DNA of 64,000 nt from Nocardia thailandica NBRC 100428 (GCF_000308795.1 NZ_BAGK01000212.1:1-64000), one strand, 5' to 3'. Counted from the first letter of the stretch, positions 51,425-59,677 are shown. Notes: generated by a model from the letters alone, not told the origin. Program-made: numbers and translations.

Positions 51425-53067
51425 CGGGGGTCTCCGCTGTCGAGCCGGGCCCGCAGCAGTTTGCCGGTCGCGTTGCGGGGGAGTTCGTCGACGAAGACGA
51501 CATCGCGGGGCACCTTGTGCCGGGCCAGGGTCGCCTTGACGTGGGCCTTGATCGCCTCGCCGTCGCGCTCGGCGCCCGGCGCGGGCACGACGAAGGCCCG
51601 CAGCCGCCGGCCGAAATCCCGGTCGGGCACGCCGATCACCGCCGCCTCCAGCACGTCCGGCCGTTCGGCGAGCAGGTTCTCGATCTCGAGCGGGTAGACG
51701 TTCTCGCCGCCGGAGACGATCATGTCGTCGTCGCGGCCGTCGATGAACAGCCTGCCCTCGGCGTCGAAATGCCCGACGTCGCCGCTGGATTGGAGCCCGT
51801 CCACCGTCTCCTTGCCGGTGCCGTCGGTGTATCCGGCGAAGCTGAGACCGCTGCTGACGAAGATCGTGCCGACGACGCCGGGCGTGGTGACCGGGCGTCG
51901 CTGCTCGTCGTAGAGGGCGACCCGGCAGCCGACCGGCGGCCTGCCGACCGTGCCCGGTGCCTCGCGCATGTCCCGGGGGGTGGCCACCGCCGCGACCGCC
52001 ACCTCGGTGGAGGCGTAGAGGTTGTAGAGCACCTCGCCGAAGGCCGCGGCGGTGCGGCGGCTCAGGTCGGGGGAGATCGCCGAACCCGCCGCGAAGATCA
52101 CCGACAGCGAGCGGGTGTCGTACTCCGCCAGCACGTCCGGGCCGAGGTCGACGATCCGCTGCAACATGGTCGGCACGACCACCAGCACCGAGGCGCGGTG
52201 CCGGGCGACCGCGGCCAGCGTCGCGCGGGGATCGAATCGATGCCTGCGCACCACGATCGCGTTGCCCAGCGCCCAGCCCAGGATGAACTGCGACAGCCCG
52301 GTCCCGTGGAACAGCGGCGCGGCGAGCACGATGGTGCTCCCGGTGGGCACCGGGATGCGGTCGAGGAACTGCGCCGACTGCAGGGGCGTCACCCGCGTGC
52401 GCGGCGCGCCCTTGGGGACGCCGGTGGTGCCGCTGGTGAGCACGACGATGCCGCCGGGCTCGGCGGGGGCGGGCAGCGGTGTGTCGCGGCCCGCGGCGGC
52501 GAGGTCGTCGAGGCACGGGTGACGTGGCGGCTCGACCGTGTCGGAATCGGACAGAATGACTGATAACTTTCCCGCCTCGCCGCCCAGTCGGTCGAGGAAC
52601 TCGGGATCGGTGATCAGTGTGCCGACGCGCTCGCGGGCGAGCACCTCGCGCAACTGGGGCCCGGCGGTGCCGGTGTTCAGCAGCACGATGCGGGCGCCGA
52701 TCCTGCCCGCGACGACGAGTGCGAGGACGAGGCCGCGATGATCGCGGCACAGCGCGCCGAGCACCGTCTCCCGGGTGACGCCGCGCGCCACGAGTGTGTC
52801 GGCGACCGCGTTGGCCAGGCGGTCGAGCTGGGTGAAGGTGAGCGCGCCCCGGTCGTCGACCAGGGCGGTCGCCTCCGGTGCGGTGCGCGCGCCGTGCGCG
52901 AGGGCGGCCACGACCGGCCCCGAGGAGGCGGCGTCGCGTGCCGTGCGCACCAGTTCGGCGGGGTGGCGCAGGTCGATCGCGCCGCGGCGGTGCAGGACGC
53001 GGACCGCGGCCAGGGTGTCGGTGAGGCCGCGGGTCACGGCGGTGGGGGTCGGCAGGGTGGTCCGCAC
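51421..53067 (-). CDS. AMP-binding acyl-CoA ligase
   Basis: A 548-aa adenylate-forming enzyme. The P-loop is VVLTSGTTGVPKGAP; further motifs are YNLYASTEVAVAAVA, FVSSGLSFAGYTDG (where TGD normally lies, SSGDVGHFD follows), GRDDDMIVSGGENVYP and the catalytic-lysine region PRNATGKLLRARL. It is of the acyl-CoA synthetase (FadD) type, most probably for a medium- or long-chain acid. GGAGG lies 5 nt before the GTG at 53067. It heads the operon with MpaB and PucR, so it may activate the acid that the oxoamine synthase or the oxygenase uses. Confidence 0.88.
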   Translation of the reverse strand: MRTTLPTPTAVTRGLTDTLAAVRVLHRRGAIDLRHPAELVRTARDAASSGPVVAALAHGARTAPEATALVDDRGALTFTQLDRLANAVADTLVARGVTRETVLGALCRDHRGLVLALVVAGRIGARIVLLNTGTAGPQLREVLARERVGTLITDPEFLDRLGGEAGKLSVILSDSDTVEPPRHPCLDDLAAAGRDTPLPAPAEPGGIVVLTSGTTGVPKGAPRTRVTPLQSAQFLDRIPVPTGSTIVLAAPLFHGTGLSQFILGWALGNAIVVRRHRFDPRATLAAVARHRASVLVVVPTMLQRIVDLGPDVLAEYDTRSLSVIFAAGSAISPDLSRRTAAAFGEVLYNLYASTEVAVAAVATPRDMREAPGTVGRPPVGCRVALYDEQRRPVTTPGVVGTIFVSSGLSFAGYTDGTGKETVDGLQSSGDVGHFDAEGRLFIDGRDDDMIVSGGENVYPLEIENLLAERPDVLEAAVIGVPDRDFGRRLRAFVVPAPGAERDGEAIKAHVKATLARHKVPRDVVFVDELPRNATGKLLRARLDSGDPR

Positions 53068-53287
53068 GGGTACCTCCGGGGTGGCTCGGGTGGCGGGGCC
53101 GGGTGTCCGCGGCCGGAGCGGGTTCGGCAATTCCCTCCGCTTCGACCGGAATCACAAGTAACATAATCGTACGTCGGCACGCTCTGGCGTGGAATCGCGT
53201 GGATACGGACGCACAGGTTCGGCGGCCACCGGGTCCTTCGGGCCCGGAAACCGCGGCGCGCGAACAGCTCTGGGAAAGGACCCGCAC

Positions 53288-54289
53288 ATGACCACGGCAA
53301 GGAAGCCTGGTGAACCCGACTACGACGACCCGCACAGCGACGCCTACGTCGAGGAGGGCGCGGCGCCCGCGTGGCGCGGCCGGTCCGTCCACGCGGTGCC
53401 CGGTCCGGCGGAACCGCAGGCGCCCCTGACACTCGAGCGGGTCCGCATCCACATCCCCGACACCTATCGCTCCCCGCGCAAGCGGCCCGCCCACATCGCC
53501 GACGCGCTCGACTTCTGGATGTTCGCCGGCGCCGCGGCCAACGTCGCCATGCAGTTCGCGCACCAGGGCGTGGCCGCGGGCGTCATGGAGAGCCCGGTGG
53601 AATCGGGTGCGCTGATGGTGCATCCGTGGAAGCGGCTGCGTACCACCGCCGCCTACCTCGCCACCGCCATCCTCGGCACCGACGAGGACAAGAAGGCCAT
53701 GCGCGAGGCCGTCAACGGCGCGCACCGCCAGGTGCGGTCCAAGCCCGGCTCGAAGGTCAAGTACAACGCCTTCGACCGCAACCTGCAGATGTATGTCGCC
53801 GCCGCCATCTACATCGGCTTCGAGGACACCCACCAGCTGCTGTGCGGCAAGATGTCGCCCGAGGAACTGGAGGCGTTCTACGAGGGCGCCGAGACCTTCG
53901 GCACCACCCTGCAGGTCCACCCCGACATGTGGCCCAAGACCCGCGCCGAGTTCGACGAGTACTGGCTGGAGGCGTGCAAGGGCGTCATCTGCGACGACGA
54001 GTTCCGCGCCTACATCGGCGATCTGTTGCACCTGCGGATGGTCGCCTGGCCGCTGCGGATCCTCTTCGGCCCGCTGCTGCAGTTCCTCACCGCCGGCTTC
54101 CTGCCCCCGCACTTCCAGGAACAGATGGGCGTGGAATGGAGCGAATCCGACCAGCGCCGGTTCGAGCACCTGTTCCTGTTCGTCGGCTTCGTCAACCGGT
54201 TCATCCCCAAGTTCCTGCGCTTCGCCGGGACGAACGTGATGATGGCCGACGTGCGCCGCAAGATCCGGAAGCACAAGGCGCTCATCTGA
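53288..54289 (+). CDS. MpaB-type oxygenase (DUF2236), long form
   Basis: A 333-aa DUF2236 protein: HIADALDFWMFAGAAANVAM, GVMESPVESGALM, YNAFDRNLQMYVAAAIYIGF, DTHQLLCGK and VEWSESDQRRFEHLFLFVGF. It is longer than the MpaB-like gene at 50666 and not closely similar to it. AAAGGA lies upstream of the ATG at 53288. It is divergent from the ligase operon, sharing a 220-nt upstream region with a relatively AT-rich centre (53150-53170). It is followed by a strong terminator. Confidence 0.83.
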   Translation: MTTARKPGEPDYDDPHSDAYVEEGAAPAWRGRSVHAVPGPAEPQAPLTLERVRIHIPDTYRSPRKRPAHIADALDFWMFAGAAANVAMQFAHQGVAAGVMESPVESGALMVHPWKRLRTTAAYLATAILGTDEDKKAMREAVNGAHRQVRSKPGSKVKYNAFDRNLQMYVAAAIYIGFEDTHQLLCGKMSPEELEAFYEGAETFGTTLQVHPDMWPKTRAEFDEYWLEACKGVICDDEFRAYIGDLLHLRMVAWPLRILFGPLLQFLTAGFLPPHFQEQMGVEWSESDQRRFEHLFLFVGFVNRFIPKFLRFAGTNVMMADVRRKIRKHKALI

Positions 54290-54295
54290 GGTCGC

Positions 54296-54326
54296 GGGTG
54301 GCCCCGGGCAGGGGACGGGGCCACCC
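54296..54326 (+). terminator. Hairpin after long DUF2236 gene
   Basis: GGGTGGCCCCG (54296-54306) pairs with CGGGGCCACCC (54316-54326) around a 9-nt loop, 6 nt after the stop codon. No T-run follows. Confidence 0.75.
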
Positions 54327-54341
54327 GGTTACCCTGCACCC

Positions 54342-54998
54342 GTGCAGACTCCCGTCCATCTCGCCCTCGGCGCGGGCCCCGGCCTCGGCGCCGGGGTCGC
54401 GCGCCGCTTCGCCCGCGAGGGCTACCACGCGGTCCTGACCGCCCGCACCGCCCCCGAGGCCGCCGAGCTGGCCGACCTGCTCGCCGCCGACGGTCACCCG
54501 GCCGAGGGCGCCGCCGTGGATCTGCTCGATCCCGCGGACATCGCCCGGGTGGTCGCCGGGGTCGGCGAGCGGCACGGCCGGATCGACGTGCTGCACTTCA
54601 ACCCGAGCGCCTGGCGGGAGGCCGACCCGCTGCACCTGACCGTCGCCGAGCTGCTCGAGGACGTCACGCTGGGCGTCGGGGCCCTGCTGCCCGCGGTGCA
54701 GGCCGCGCGCCCGTTCCTCGGCCGCGGCGCCCGCGTGCTGGTGACCGGCAGCGCCGCCGCCGACAAGCCCTGGCACGGCGCGGCCTCGCTCGGCGTGCAG
54801 AAGGCGGGCGTCCGCAACCTGGTCACCAGCATCGACGCGACCCTGGCCGGCGACGGCATCCGCGCGGTCGCCGTGCAGATCAACGGCCTGCTCGCCCGGA
54901 CCGGGCCGTTCTCACCCGAGCCCATCGCCGAGGCCATGTGGGCGGCGGTGTCCCGCCCCGACGACGCCTGGACCCCGCACGTGTCCTACGACGGCTGA
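54342..54998 (+). CDS. SDR-like protein lacking the catalytic tyrosine
   Basis: A 218-aa Rossmann-fold protein. The NAD(P) motif GAGPGLGAGVAR is intact and FNPSAW and LVTGSAAADKPWHG follow the SDR plan. The usual YxxxK is replaced: the lysine in SLGVQKAGVRN is there, but the position four before it is leucine. It may therefore be a non-catalytic or altered member. The GTG at 54342 starts directly at the Rossmann strand. Monocistronic by position between two terminator-like regions. Confidence 0.8.
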   Translation: MQTPVHLALGAGPGLGAGVARRFAREGYHAVLTARTAPEAAELADLLAADGHPAEGAAVDLLDPADIARVVAGVGERHGRIDVLHFNPSAWREADPLHLTVAELLEDVTLGVGALLPAVQAARPFLGRGARVLVTGSAAADKPWHGAASLGVQKAGVRNLVTSIDATLAGDGIRAVAVQINGLLARTGPFSPEPIAEAMWAAVSRPDDAWTPHVSYDG

Positions 54999-55094
54999 CA
55001 CGCCCGCGAGCCCGGCTCCGGTGACGCCGGGGTTCACAGCGAGCTCGCAGCGTCTGCCCAGCGTGCCCGCACCGCCCGGCGCGAGGGTGGGGGC

Positions 55095-57050
55095 ATGACA
55101 GAAACCGCCACGGTGCCGACCCGGCACCTCGACCTCCGCGCCGGCGGCGCGCCTGCCCCGGCCCGCCGCGACGGCCGCGCGCAGTGGGCGGGCCTCGTCC
55201 TGCTGCTGCTGGGAACCGCGGCCGCCTACCTGTGGAACCTCTCGGCCAACGGCTGGGCCAACACCTACTACGCGGCCGCGGTGGAGGCGGGCGCGTCCTC
55301 GTGGAAGTCGTTCTTCTTCGGCTCGCTCGACGCCGCCGACGCCGTGACCGTCGACAAGACCCCGGCCTCGCTCTGGCCGATGGAGCTGTCGGCGCGGCTG
55401 TTCGGCATGAACAGCTGGAGCATGCTGGTGCCCCAGGTCCTGCTCGGCGTGGCCTCGGTGGCCGTGCTGTGGGCCGTCGTGCGCCGCCACTTCGGGGCGA
55501 ACGCCGGGCTGCTCGCCGGGGCGCTGCTCGCCCTGACGCCGGTGGCGGCGTTGATGTTCCGCTACGACAATCCCGACGCGCTGCTGGTACTGCTGATGCT
55601 CGCGGCCGTGTGGGCGATGAGCCGCGCGCTCGGTGACGGGCGCTGGCGCTGGCTGGTGCTGTGCGGGCTCTTCGTCGGGCTCGGCTTCCTGGCCAAGCAG
55701 TTGCAGGTGCTGCTCGTCGTACCCCCACTCGCCCTCACCTATCTGCTCTTCGGCCCGCCGCGGCTGCGGCGGCGGATCGGGCAGGTGCTCGCCGCCGCGG
55801 CGGGCATGGTGGCGGGCGCGGGGTGGTGGGTTCTCATCGCCCAGTGCACGCCCGCAGACGAGCGCCCGTATTTCGGTGGCTCGCAACACAACTCGATCAT
55901 CGAACTCACCCTCGGCTACAACGGACTCGACCGGCTCGGCGGCGGCGAGACGGGCGGACCCGGTGGCGGCGGCAGCCCCTTCGGCGGCGCCCGCGGGCTC
56001 GGCAGGCTCTTCTCCGACACGGTCGGCGGCCAGATCGCCTGGCTGATCCCGGCGGCGCTGATCGTGCTGGTCGCGAGCCTGGTCGCCCTCGGGCGCGTTC
56101 GGCGCACCGACCCGCGCCGCGCCCTGCTGGTGCTGTTCGGCCTCTGGGGTGTGGTGACGGGCCTGGTGTTCAGCCTGATGAGCGGCATCTTCCACGAGTA
56201 CTACACCGTGGCGCTCGCCCCGGCGGTCGCGGGCACCCTCGCCGCGGGACTCGCGGTGCTGTGGCCACGGCGCCGGCGGTGGTGGATCCGCCTGACCCTG
56301 GCGGGCACGCTCACCGCGACGGCGGTCACCGCGTGGCTGTTGCTCGCGCGCACACCGGATTTCGTGCCGTGGCTGAAGTGGGCCGTCGCCGCGGCCGCGG
56401 TCCTCGCCGTCGCCGGGCTGCTCGCGGGCAACCGCCGCGACCTCGCCACGATGACCGTGCTGGCGGCCTTGTTCGCCGGGATCGCCGGGCCTGCCGCCTA
56501 CACCGTCGAGACCCTGCACACGGCCCACACCGGCTCGACGCCGACCGCGGGCCCGCGGACCGCGCGCGGCCACGACGTCGGTGGCGGGACGAGCGGTCCG
56601 GGCGGGGCCGACGGCGCACCCCGGGACGGGTCGCCCACCTCCGCCGCGCCCGGCGGGTCCGGGTCCACCCCGGCGGCGATGCCCGGGGCAGGCGGTGGAG
56701 CGGTCAGCCAGGAGGTCGTCGCCCTGCTCGACGCCGACCACGCTTCCTACCGCTGGGTCGCCGCGACCGTCGGCTCCCAGGCCCAGGGCGGGTACCAGCT
56801 CGCCGTCGCGGGACAGGTCATGGCCATCGGCGGCTTCAGCGGCAGCGACCCCGCGCCGACGCTGGAACAGTTCCAGCGCTACGTGGCCGACGGCGACATC
56901 CACTACTTCCTCGCCGGCGGATCCGGCGGCGGCCCCGGCGGTTCCGGCACCACCGAGGGATCGCGCATCACCGCCTGGGTGCGCGAGCACTACACCGCCG
57001 TCGAGGTCGACGGCGTCACCCTCTACGACCTCACCCGGCCGGCGAACTGA
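55095..57050 (+). CDS. GT39-family glycosyltransferase (ArnT/YkcB-like)
   Basis: A 651-aa polytopic enzyme with about 11-12 helices. After helix 1 the periplasmic loop has the family features ANTYYAAAVEAGASSWKSFF and VDKTPASLWPMELSARLFG; the middle has LGFLAKQLQVLLVVPPL. A Gly/Pro-rich region follows at about 490-545, then a soluble C-terminal domain (about 550-650). Members transfer sugars from polyprenyl-phosphate donors to lipids or proteins in the envelope. The ATG at 55095 is chosen because the first helix follows. It converges with the ArsR gene at a hairpin. Confidence 0.88.
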   Translation: MTETATVPTRHLDLRAGGAPAPARRDGRAQWAGLVLLLLGTAAAYLWNLSANGWANTYYAAAVEAGASSWKSFFFGSLDAADAVTVDKTPASLWPMELSARLFGMNSWSMLVPQVLLGVASVAVLWAVVRRHFGANAGLLAGALLALTPVAALMFRYDNPDALLVLLMLAAVWAMSRALGDGRWRWLVLCGLFVGLGFLAKQLQVLLVVPPLALTYLLFGPPRLRRRIGQVLAAAAGMVAGAGWWVLIAQCTPADERPYFGGSQHNSIIELTLGYNGLDRLGGGETGGPGGGGSPFGGARGLGRLFSDTVGGQIAWLIPAALIVLVASLVALGRVRRTDPRRALLVLFGLWGVVTGLVFSLMSGIFHEYYTVALAPAVAGTLAAGLAVLWPRRRRWWIRLTLAGTLTATAVTAWLLLARTPDFVPWLKWAVAAAAVLAVAGLLAGNRRDLATMTVLAALFAGIAGPAAYTVETLHTAHTGSTPTAGPRTARGHDVGGGTSGPGGADGAPRDGSPTSAAPGGSGSTPAAMPGAGGGAVSQEVVALLDADHASYRWVAATVGSQAQGGYQLAVAGQVMAIGGFSGSDPAPTLEQFQRYVADGDIHYFLAGGSGGGPGGSGTTEGSRITAWVREHYTAVEVDGVTLYDLTRPAN

Positions 57051-57056
57051 TCGGCA

Positions 57057-57086
57057 CGCGCGGCGCCCCCCGGCGGGCGCCGCGCG
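57057..57086. terminator. Bidirectional hairpin between GT39 and ArsR genes
   Basis: A 12-bp perfect stem (57057-57068 with 57075-57086) and a 6-nt loop lie in the 37-nt gap between the convergent stops. Confidence 0.75.
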
Positions 57087-57087
57087 C

Positions 57088-57447
57088 TCAGCGGCAGCAG
57101 TTCGGGTCGAGGACGACGCAGAGCGCGGCGAGCGCGTCACGGCGGGCGCGGTGGAAGGTGTTCATCCCGCGGCGTTCGGAGGCCACCAGCCCGGCGGTGC
57201 GCAGCTGGGACAGGTGATGGCTGACGGTGGACTCGCCGACTCCGACGGCCGCCGCCAGGTCGCCGCTGTTCTCCTCCGCTGCCGGGCTGGTCAGCAGCAG
57301 CGACAGCAGCCGGACCCGGACCGGATCGGCGATCGCCTTGAGCCGCAACGCGACCTCGAGGGCGGCCTCGTCGTCCAGGGGAGCGGCCGCGACGGGCGTG
57401 CAGCAGACCGGAGCGGACATGTCGATCACGGGGAGCGCCTTGGGCAT
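57088..57447 (-). CDS. ArsR-family metalloregulator (first)
   Basis: A 119-aa winged-helix repressor (STVSHHLSQLRTAGLV; recognition helix about 72-85). Cysteine pairs lie near the N-terminus (C15-C16 in APVCCTP) and the C-terminus (C117-C118 in DPNCCR); they could bind As(III) or a soft metal. Divergent from the ArsI/CadI gene across a 97-nt region with a large interrupted palindrome. The order matches Rv2640c-cadI-Rv2642 in M. tuberculosis. ATG 57447 is preferred, although a GGAG lies close to it. Confidence 0.88.
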   Translation of the reverse strand: MPKALPVIDMSAPVCCTPVAAAPLDDEAALEVALRLKAIADPVRVRLLSLLLTSPAAEENSGDLAAAVGVGESTVSHHLSQLRTAGLVASERRGMNTFHRARRDALAALCVVLDPNCCR

Positions 57448-57459
57448 GGCTCCACGATA

Positions 57460-57536
57460 CCGAGTATGTTGACATATGTCGAAGAGGTGGCGCAGAATCG
57501 GGTCTGCAGTTCTTCGATATATGCCGAAATACTCGG
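57460..57536. promoter_or_regulatory. Large interrupted palindrome in ArsR/CadI divergent promoter
   Basis: Two 25-nt arms (57460-57484 and 57512-57536) are inverted copies at 21 of 25 positions around a 27-nt spacer, centred at about 57498. Each arm contains a smaller palindrome-like core (GACATATGTC at 57471-57480). This is the expected arrangement for two ArsR dimers controlling both genes. Confidence 0.7.
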
Positions 57537-57544
57537 AGGTTCCC

Positions 57545-58036
57545 ATGTCTCGCGTTCAGCTCGCCCTCGACGTCGACGATCTCGACGCCGCCGTCGCCTT
57601 CTACTCCACCCTCTTCGCCACCGAGCCCGCGAAGCGCAAGCCCGGATACGCGAACTTCGTCGTCGCGCAGCCGCCGCTCAAACTGGTGCTGATCGAGAAC
57701 CCCGGGGCCGGCGGCACTCTCAACCATCTCGGCGTCGAGGTGGAGACCGCCGAGCAGGTGCGCGACGAGATCGCGCGGCTGTCGTCGGCGGGCCTGTTCA
57801 CCGAGGAGCAGATCGCCACCACGTGTTGCTTCGCCACGCAGGACAAGGTGTGGGTCAGCGGACCCGACGCCGAGCGGTGGGAGGTCTACACCGTGCTCGC
57901 CGACAGCGAGACCTTCGGCGCCGAACCCCCGGCCCCGTCGGCCTGCTGCGCGAGCGCGGCACCGGCGGGCGAACCGTGCTGCTCGCCGGCGGTGCGGGCG
58001 GACGCCGTCGAGCGCGGCGCGGGCTGCTGCGGCTGA
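57545..58036 (+). CDS. cadI: ArsI/CadI family metalloprotein
   Basis: A 163-aa vicinal-oxygen-chelate protein (glyoxalase fold): VQLALDVDDLDAAVAFYSTLF, then NHLGVEVETAEQV and WVSGPDAERWEVYTVLADSE, with the metal ligands H and E of the fold. The CC pair in ATTCCFATQ is the cysteine site for trivalent arsenicals in ArsI. ArsI cleaves C-As bonds of methylarsenite; CadI of mycobacteria is cadmium-inducible. The C-terminus is unusually Cys-rich (SACCAS, EPCCSP, GCCG). GGAGG lies 5 nt before the ATG. Confidence 0.87.
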   Translation: MSRVQLALDVDDLDAAVAFYSTLFATEPAKRKPGYANFVVAQPPLKLVLIENPGAGGTLNHLGVEVETAEQVRDEIARLSSAGLFTEEQIATTCCFATQDKVWVSGPDAERWEVYTVLADSETFGAEPPAPSACCASAAPAGEPCCSPAVRADAVERGAGCCG

Positions 58037-58075
58037 GGACGTCGACCGGGCGGCCCTCCCCGGCTTGCCGATCAT

Positions 58076-58097
58076 ATCGATATCCATCAATATCGAT
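58076..58097. promoter_or_regulatory. ArsR operator directly before leaderless arsR
   Basis: ATCGATAT (58076-58083) and ATATCGAT (58090-58097) form a perfect inverted repeat with a 6-nt spacer, the classical ArsR-box look. It ends 2 nt before the GTG of the next arsR gene, so it must overlap the promoter core. Confidence 0.8.
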
Positions 58098-58099
58098 GC

Positions 58100-58474
58100 G
58101 TGTCGAAACAGTCTCTGCCGCTGATCGGGGCGGCCGCACCGGCGTGTGCGGTCGCCCCGCTCGTGCGCGAGCCCCTCTCCCCGGCCGCGGCGACCGAGCT
58201 GGCGGCCACCTTCAAGGCCCTCGCCGACCCCGTGCGCCTGCGCCTGCTCAGCCTGGTCGCCGCCCGGGCGGGCGCCGAGGCCTGCGTGTGCGACCTGACC
58301 GCCGCCTTCGATCTCAGCCAGCCCACCATCTCCCACCACCTCAAGGTGCTGCGCGAGGCGGGCCTGCTCGCGAGCGAGCGCCGCGGATCCTGGGTCTACT
58401 ACCGCACCGAACCGGCGGCGCTGGCGGCGCTGGCCCGGCTGCTCGACGTACCCGCCGAGGCGGGTGCCCGGTGA
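58100..58474 (+). CDS. arsR: ArsR-family arsenic repressor (second)
   Basis: A 124-aa winged-helix repressor with the arsenite site CVCDL (C62, C64) just before the helix-turn-helix QPTISHHLKVLREAGLL, the classical ArsR pattern. The GTG at 58100 is only 2 nt after an ArsR-box palindrome and has no ribosome-binding site; no better in-frame start exists, so a leaderless mRNA is likely. The stop overlaps the aquaporin GTG by 4 nt (GTGA), so arsR, the channel and arsC form one operon. Confidence 0.9.
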   Translation: MSKQSLPLIGAAAPACAVAPLVREPLSPAAATELAATFKALADPVRLRLLSLVAARAGAEACVCDLTAAFDLSQPTISHHLKVLREAGLLASERRGSWVYYRTEPAALAALARLLDVPAEAGAR

Positions 58475-59193
58475 CCGACCTGCCCCGGCGCCTGCTGGCC
58501 GAATTCGTCGGGACCGCCGCCCTGGGGACGGTCGTCGTCGGCTCCGGAATCGCCGCCGCGCAGCTGACCGGCGACGCCGCCCTGCGCCTGCTCGCGAACT
58601 CCACCGCGACCGTCCTCGGACTCGGCGTGCTGATCCTGGTCTTCGGCCCGGTCTCGGGCGCCCACTTCAATCCCGTCGTCTCGGTCGCGGACTGGCTGGC
58701 GGGCCGACGCGCGGGCACCGGCCCGACCGCCCGCGACACCCTCGCCTACGCCGTGGCCCAGACCGCAGGCGCCGTCGCCGGCGCGGTGACGGCCAACGTC
58801 ATGTTCGATCTCGATCCCGTCCAGGTCTCCGGCCACGACCGGGTCGGCGCGGGTCACCTCGTCGGCGAGGTCGTCGCGACCGCCGGGCTGATCGTCGTCG
58901 TCTTCGCCCTCGCCCGCAGCGGGCGCGCCGCGCTGTCCGCCTCGGCCGTCGCCGCCTACATCGGCGCGGCCTACTGGTTCACCAGCTCGACCAGCTTCGC
59001 CAACCCCGCGGTCACCGTCGGGCGGGTCTTCTCCGACACCTTCGCCGGGATCGCGCCCGCCTCGGTCCCCGGTTTCGTCGCGGCCCAGATCGCCGGGGCC
59101 GCGGCCGGACTCGCGCTCGTCACGTTCCTCTACCCGCGCGTCGGCGCGCGGGCCGCCGCCGACGTGGTCGTACCCCACGCCGAGACCCGCTGA
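58471..59193 (+). CDS. Aquaporin/GlpF-like channel (AqpS-type)
   Basis: A 240-aa major intrinsic protein with six helices and the two pore loops GAHFNPVVSV (NPV) and SFANPAVTVGRVF (NPA). The first NPA is altered to NPV. Sitting between arsR and arsC, it resembles AqpS of Sinorhizobium, which lets arsenite out down its gradient after ArsC reduces arsenate. Direct evidence for arsenite flux is lacking here. GTG overlap with arsR as above. No ArsB or Acr3 is adjacent. Confidence 0.88.
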   Translation: MTDLPRRLLAEFVGTAALGTVVVGSGIAAAQLTGDAALRLLANSTATVLGLGVLILVFGPVSGAHFNPVVSVADWLAGRRAGTGPTARDTLAYAVAQTAGAVAGAVTANVMFDLDPVQVSGHDRVGAGHLVGEVVATAGLIVVVFALARSGRAALSASAVAAYIGAAYWFTSSTSFANPAVTVGRVFSDTFAGIAPASVPGFVAAQIAGAAAGLALVTFLYPRVGARAAADVVVPHAETR

Positions 59194-59204
59194 AAGGTCC
59201 ACCC

Positions 59205-59615
59205 GTGTCGACGAGACCCAGTGTGCTGTTCGTCTGCGTGCACAACGCCGGTCGCTCCCAGATGGCGCAGGGCTTCCTCGCCCACCTCGCCGGTGACGCG
59301 ATCGAGGTCCGCTCCGCGGGCACCGCGCCCGGCGACTCCCTCAACCCCGCCGCCGTGGCGGCCATGGCCGAGCTCGGGATCGACATCACCGACCAGCGAC
59401 CCCGCATCCTCACCGCGGCCGCCGTCGAGACCTCCACCGTGGTGATCACGATGGGCTGCGGGGACACCTGCCCCTATTTTCCCGGCGTCGACTACCGCGA
59501 CTGGCGACTCGACGACCCGGCGGGCAAGGGCATCGAGGCCGTGCGCCGGATCCGCGACGAGATCCGCGCGCGCACGGAGGCGCTCGTCGCGGAACTGCTG
59601 CCCGGCCGGCGCTGA
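59205..59615 (+). CDS. arsC: Arsenate reductase ArsC (LMW-phosphatase type)
   Basis: A 136-aa enzyme reducing arsenate to arsenite. The P-loop CVHNAGRS (C11 to R17) matches CX5R, and D104 in RLDDPAGKG is the general acid. Two further cysteines in TMGCGDTCP (C85, C89) resemble the thioredoxin-coupled type; in actinobacteria the mycothiol-coupled type also occurs, and the two are hard to separate by sequence. GAAAGG lies 7 nt before the GTG. It starts 11 nt after the channel gene. Confidence 0.92.
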   Translation: MSTRPSVLFVCVHNAGRSQMAQGFLAHLAGDAIEVRSAGTAPGDSLNPAAVAAMAELGIDITDQRPRILTAAAVETSTVVITMGCGDTCPYFPGVDYRDWRLDDPAGKGIEAVRRIRDEIRARTEALVAELLPGRR

Positions 59616-59642
59616 CCCGGACGGCGCCCGCCGGAAATGCGG

Positions 59643-59660
59643 CGGCGGCCCGGGCCGCCG
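59643..59660 (+). terminator. Possible hairpin after ars operon
   Basis: An 18-nt perfect palindrome (59643-59660) lies 27 nt after the arsC stop and 17 nt before the Eis-like ATG. It may be a terminator or a leader structure; the sequence is GC-only. Confidence 0.35.
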
Positions 59661-59677
59661 GGTGGCATCGTACGGGC

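Noticed and set aside
50666..54274. A 1202-codon minus-strand frame spanning several genes
   Set aside because: Only its last 252 codons are a real gene (MpaB-like); the rest is out of frame with the ligase gene and antisense to the long DUF2236 gene.
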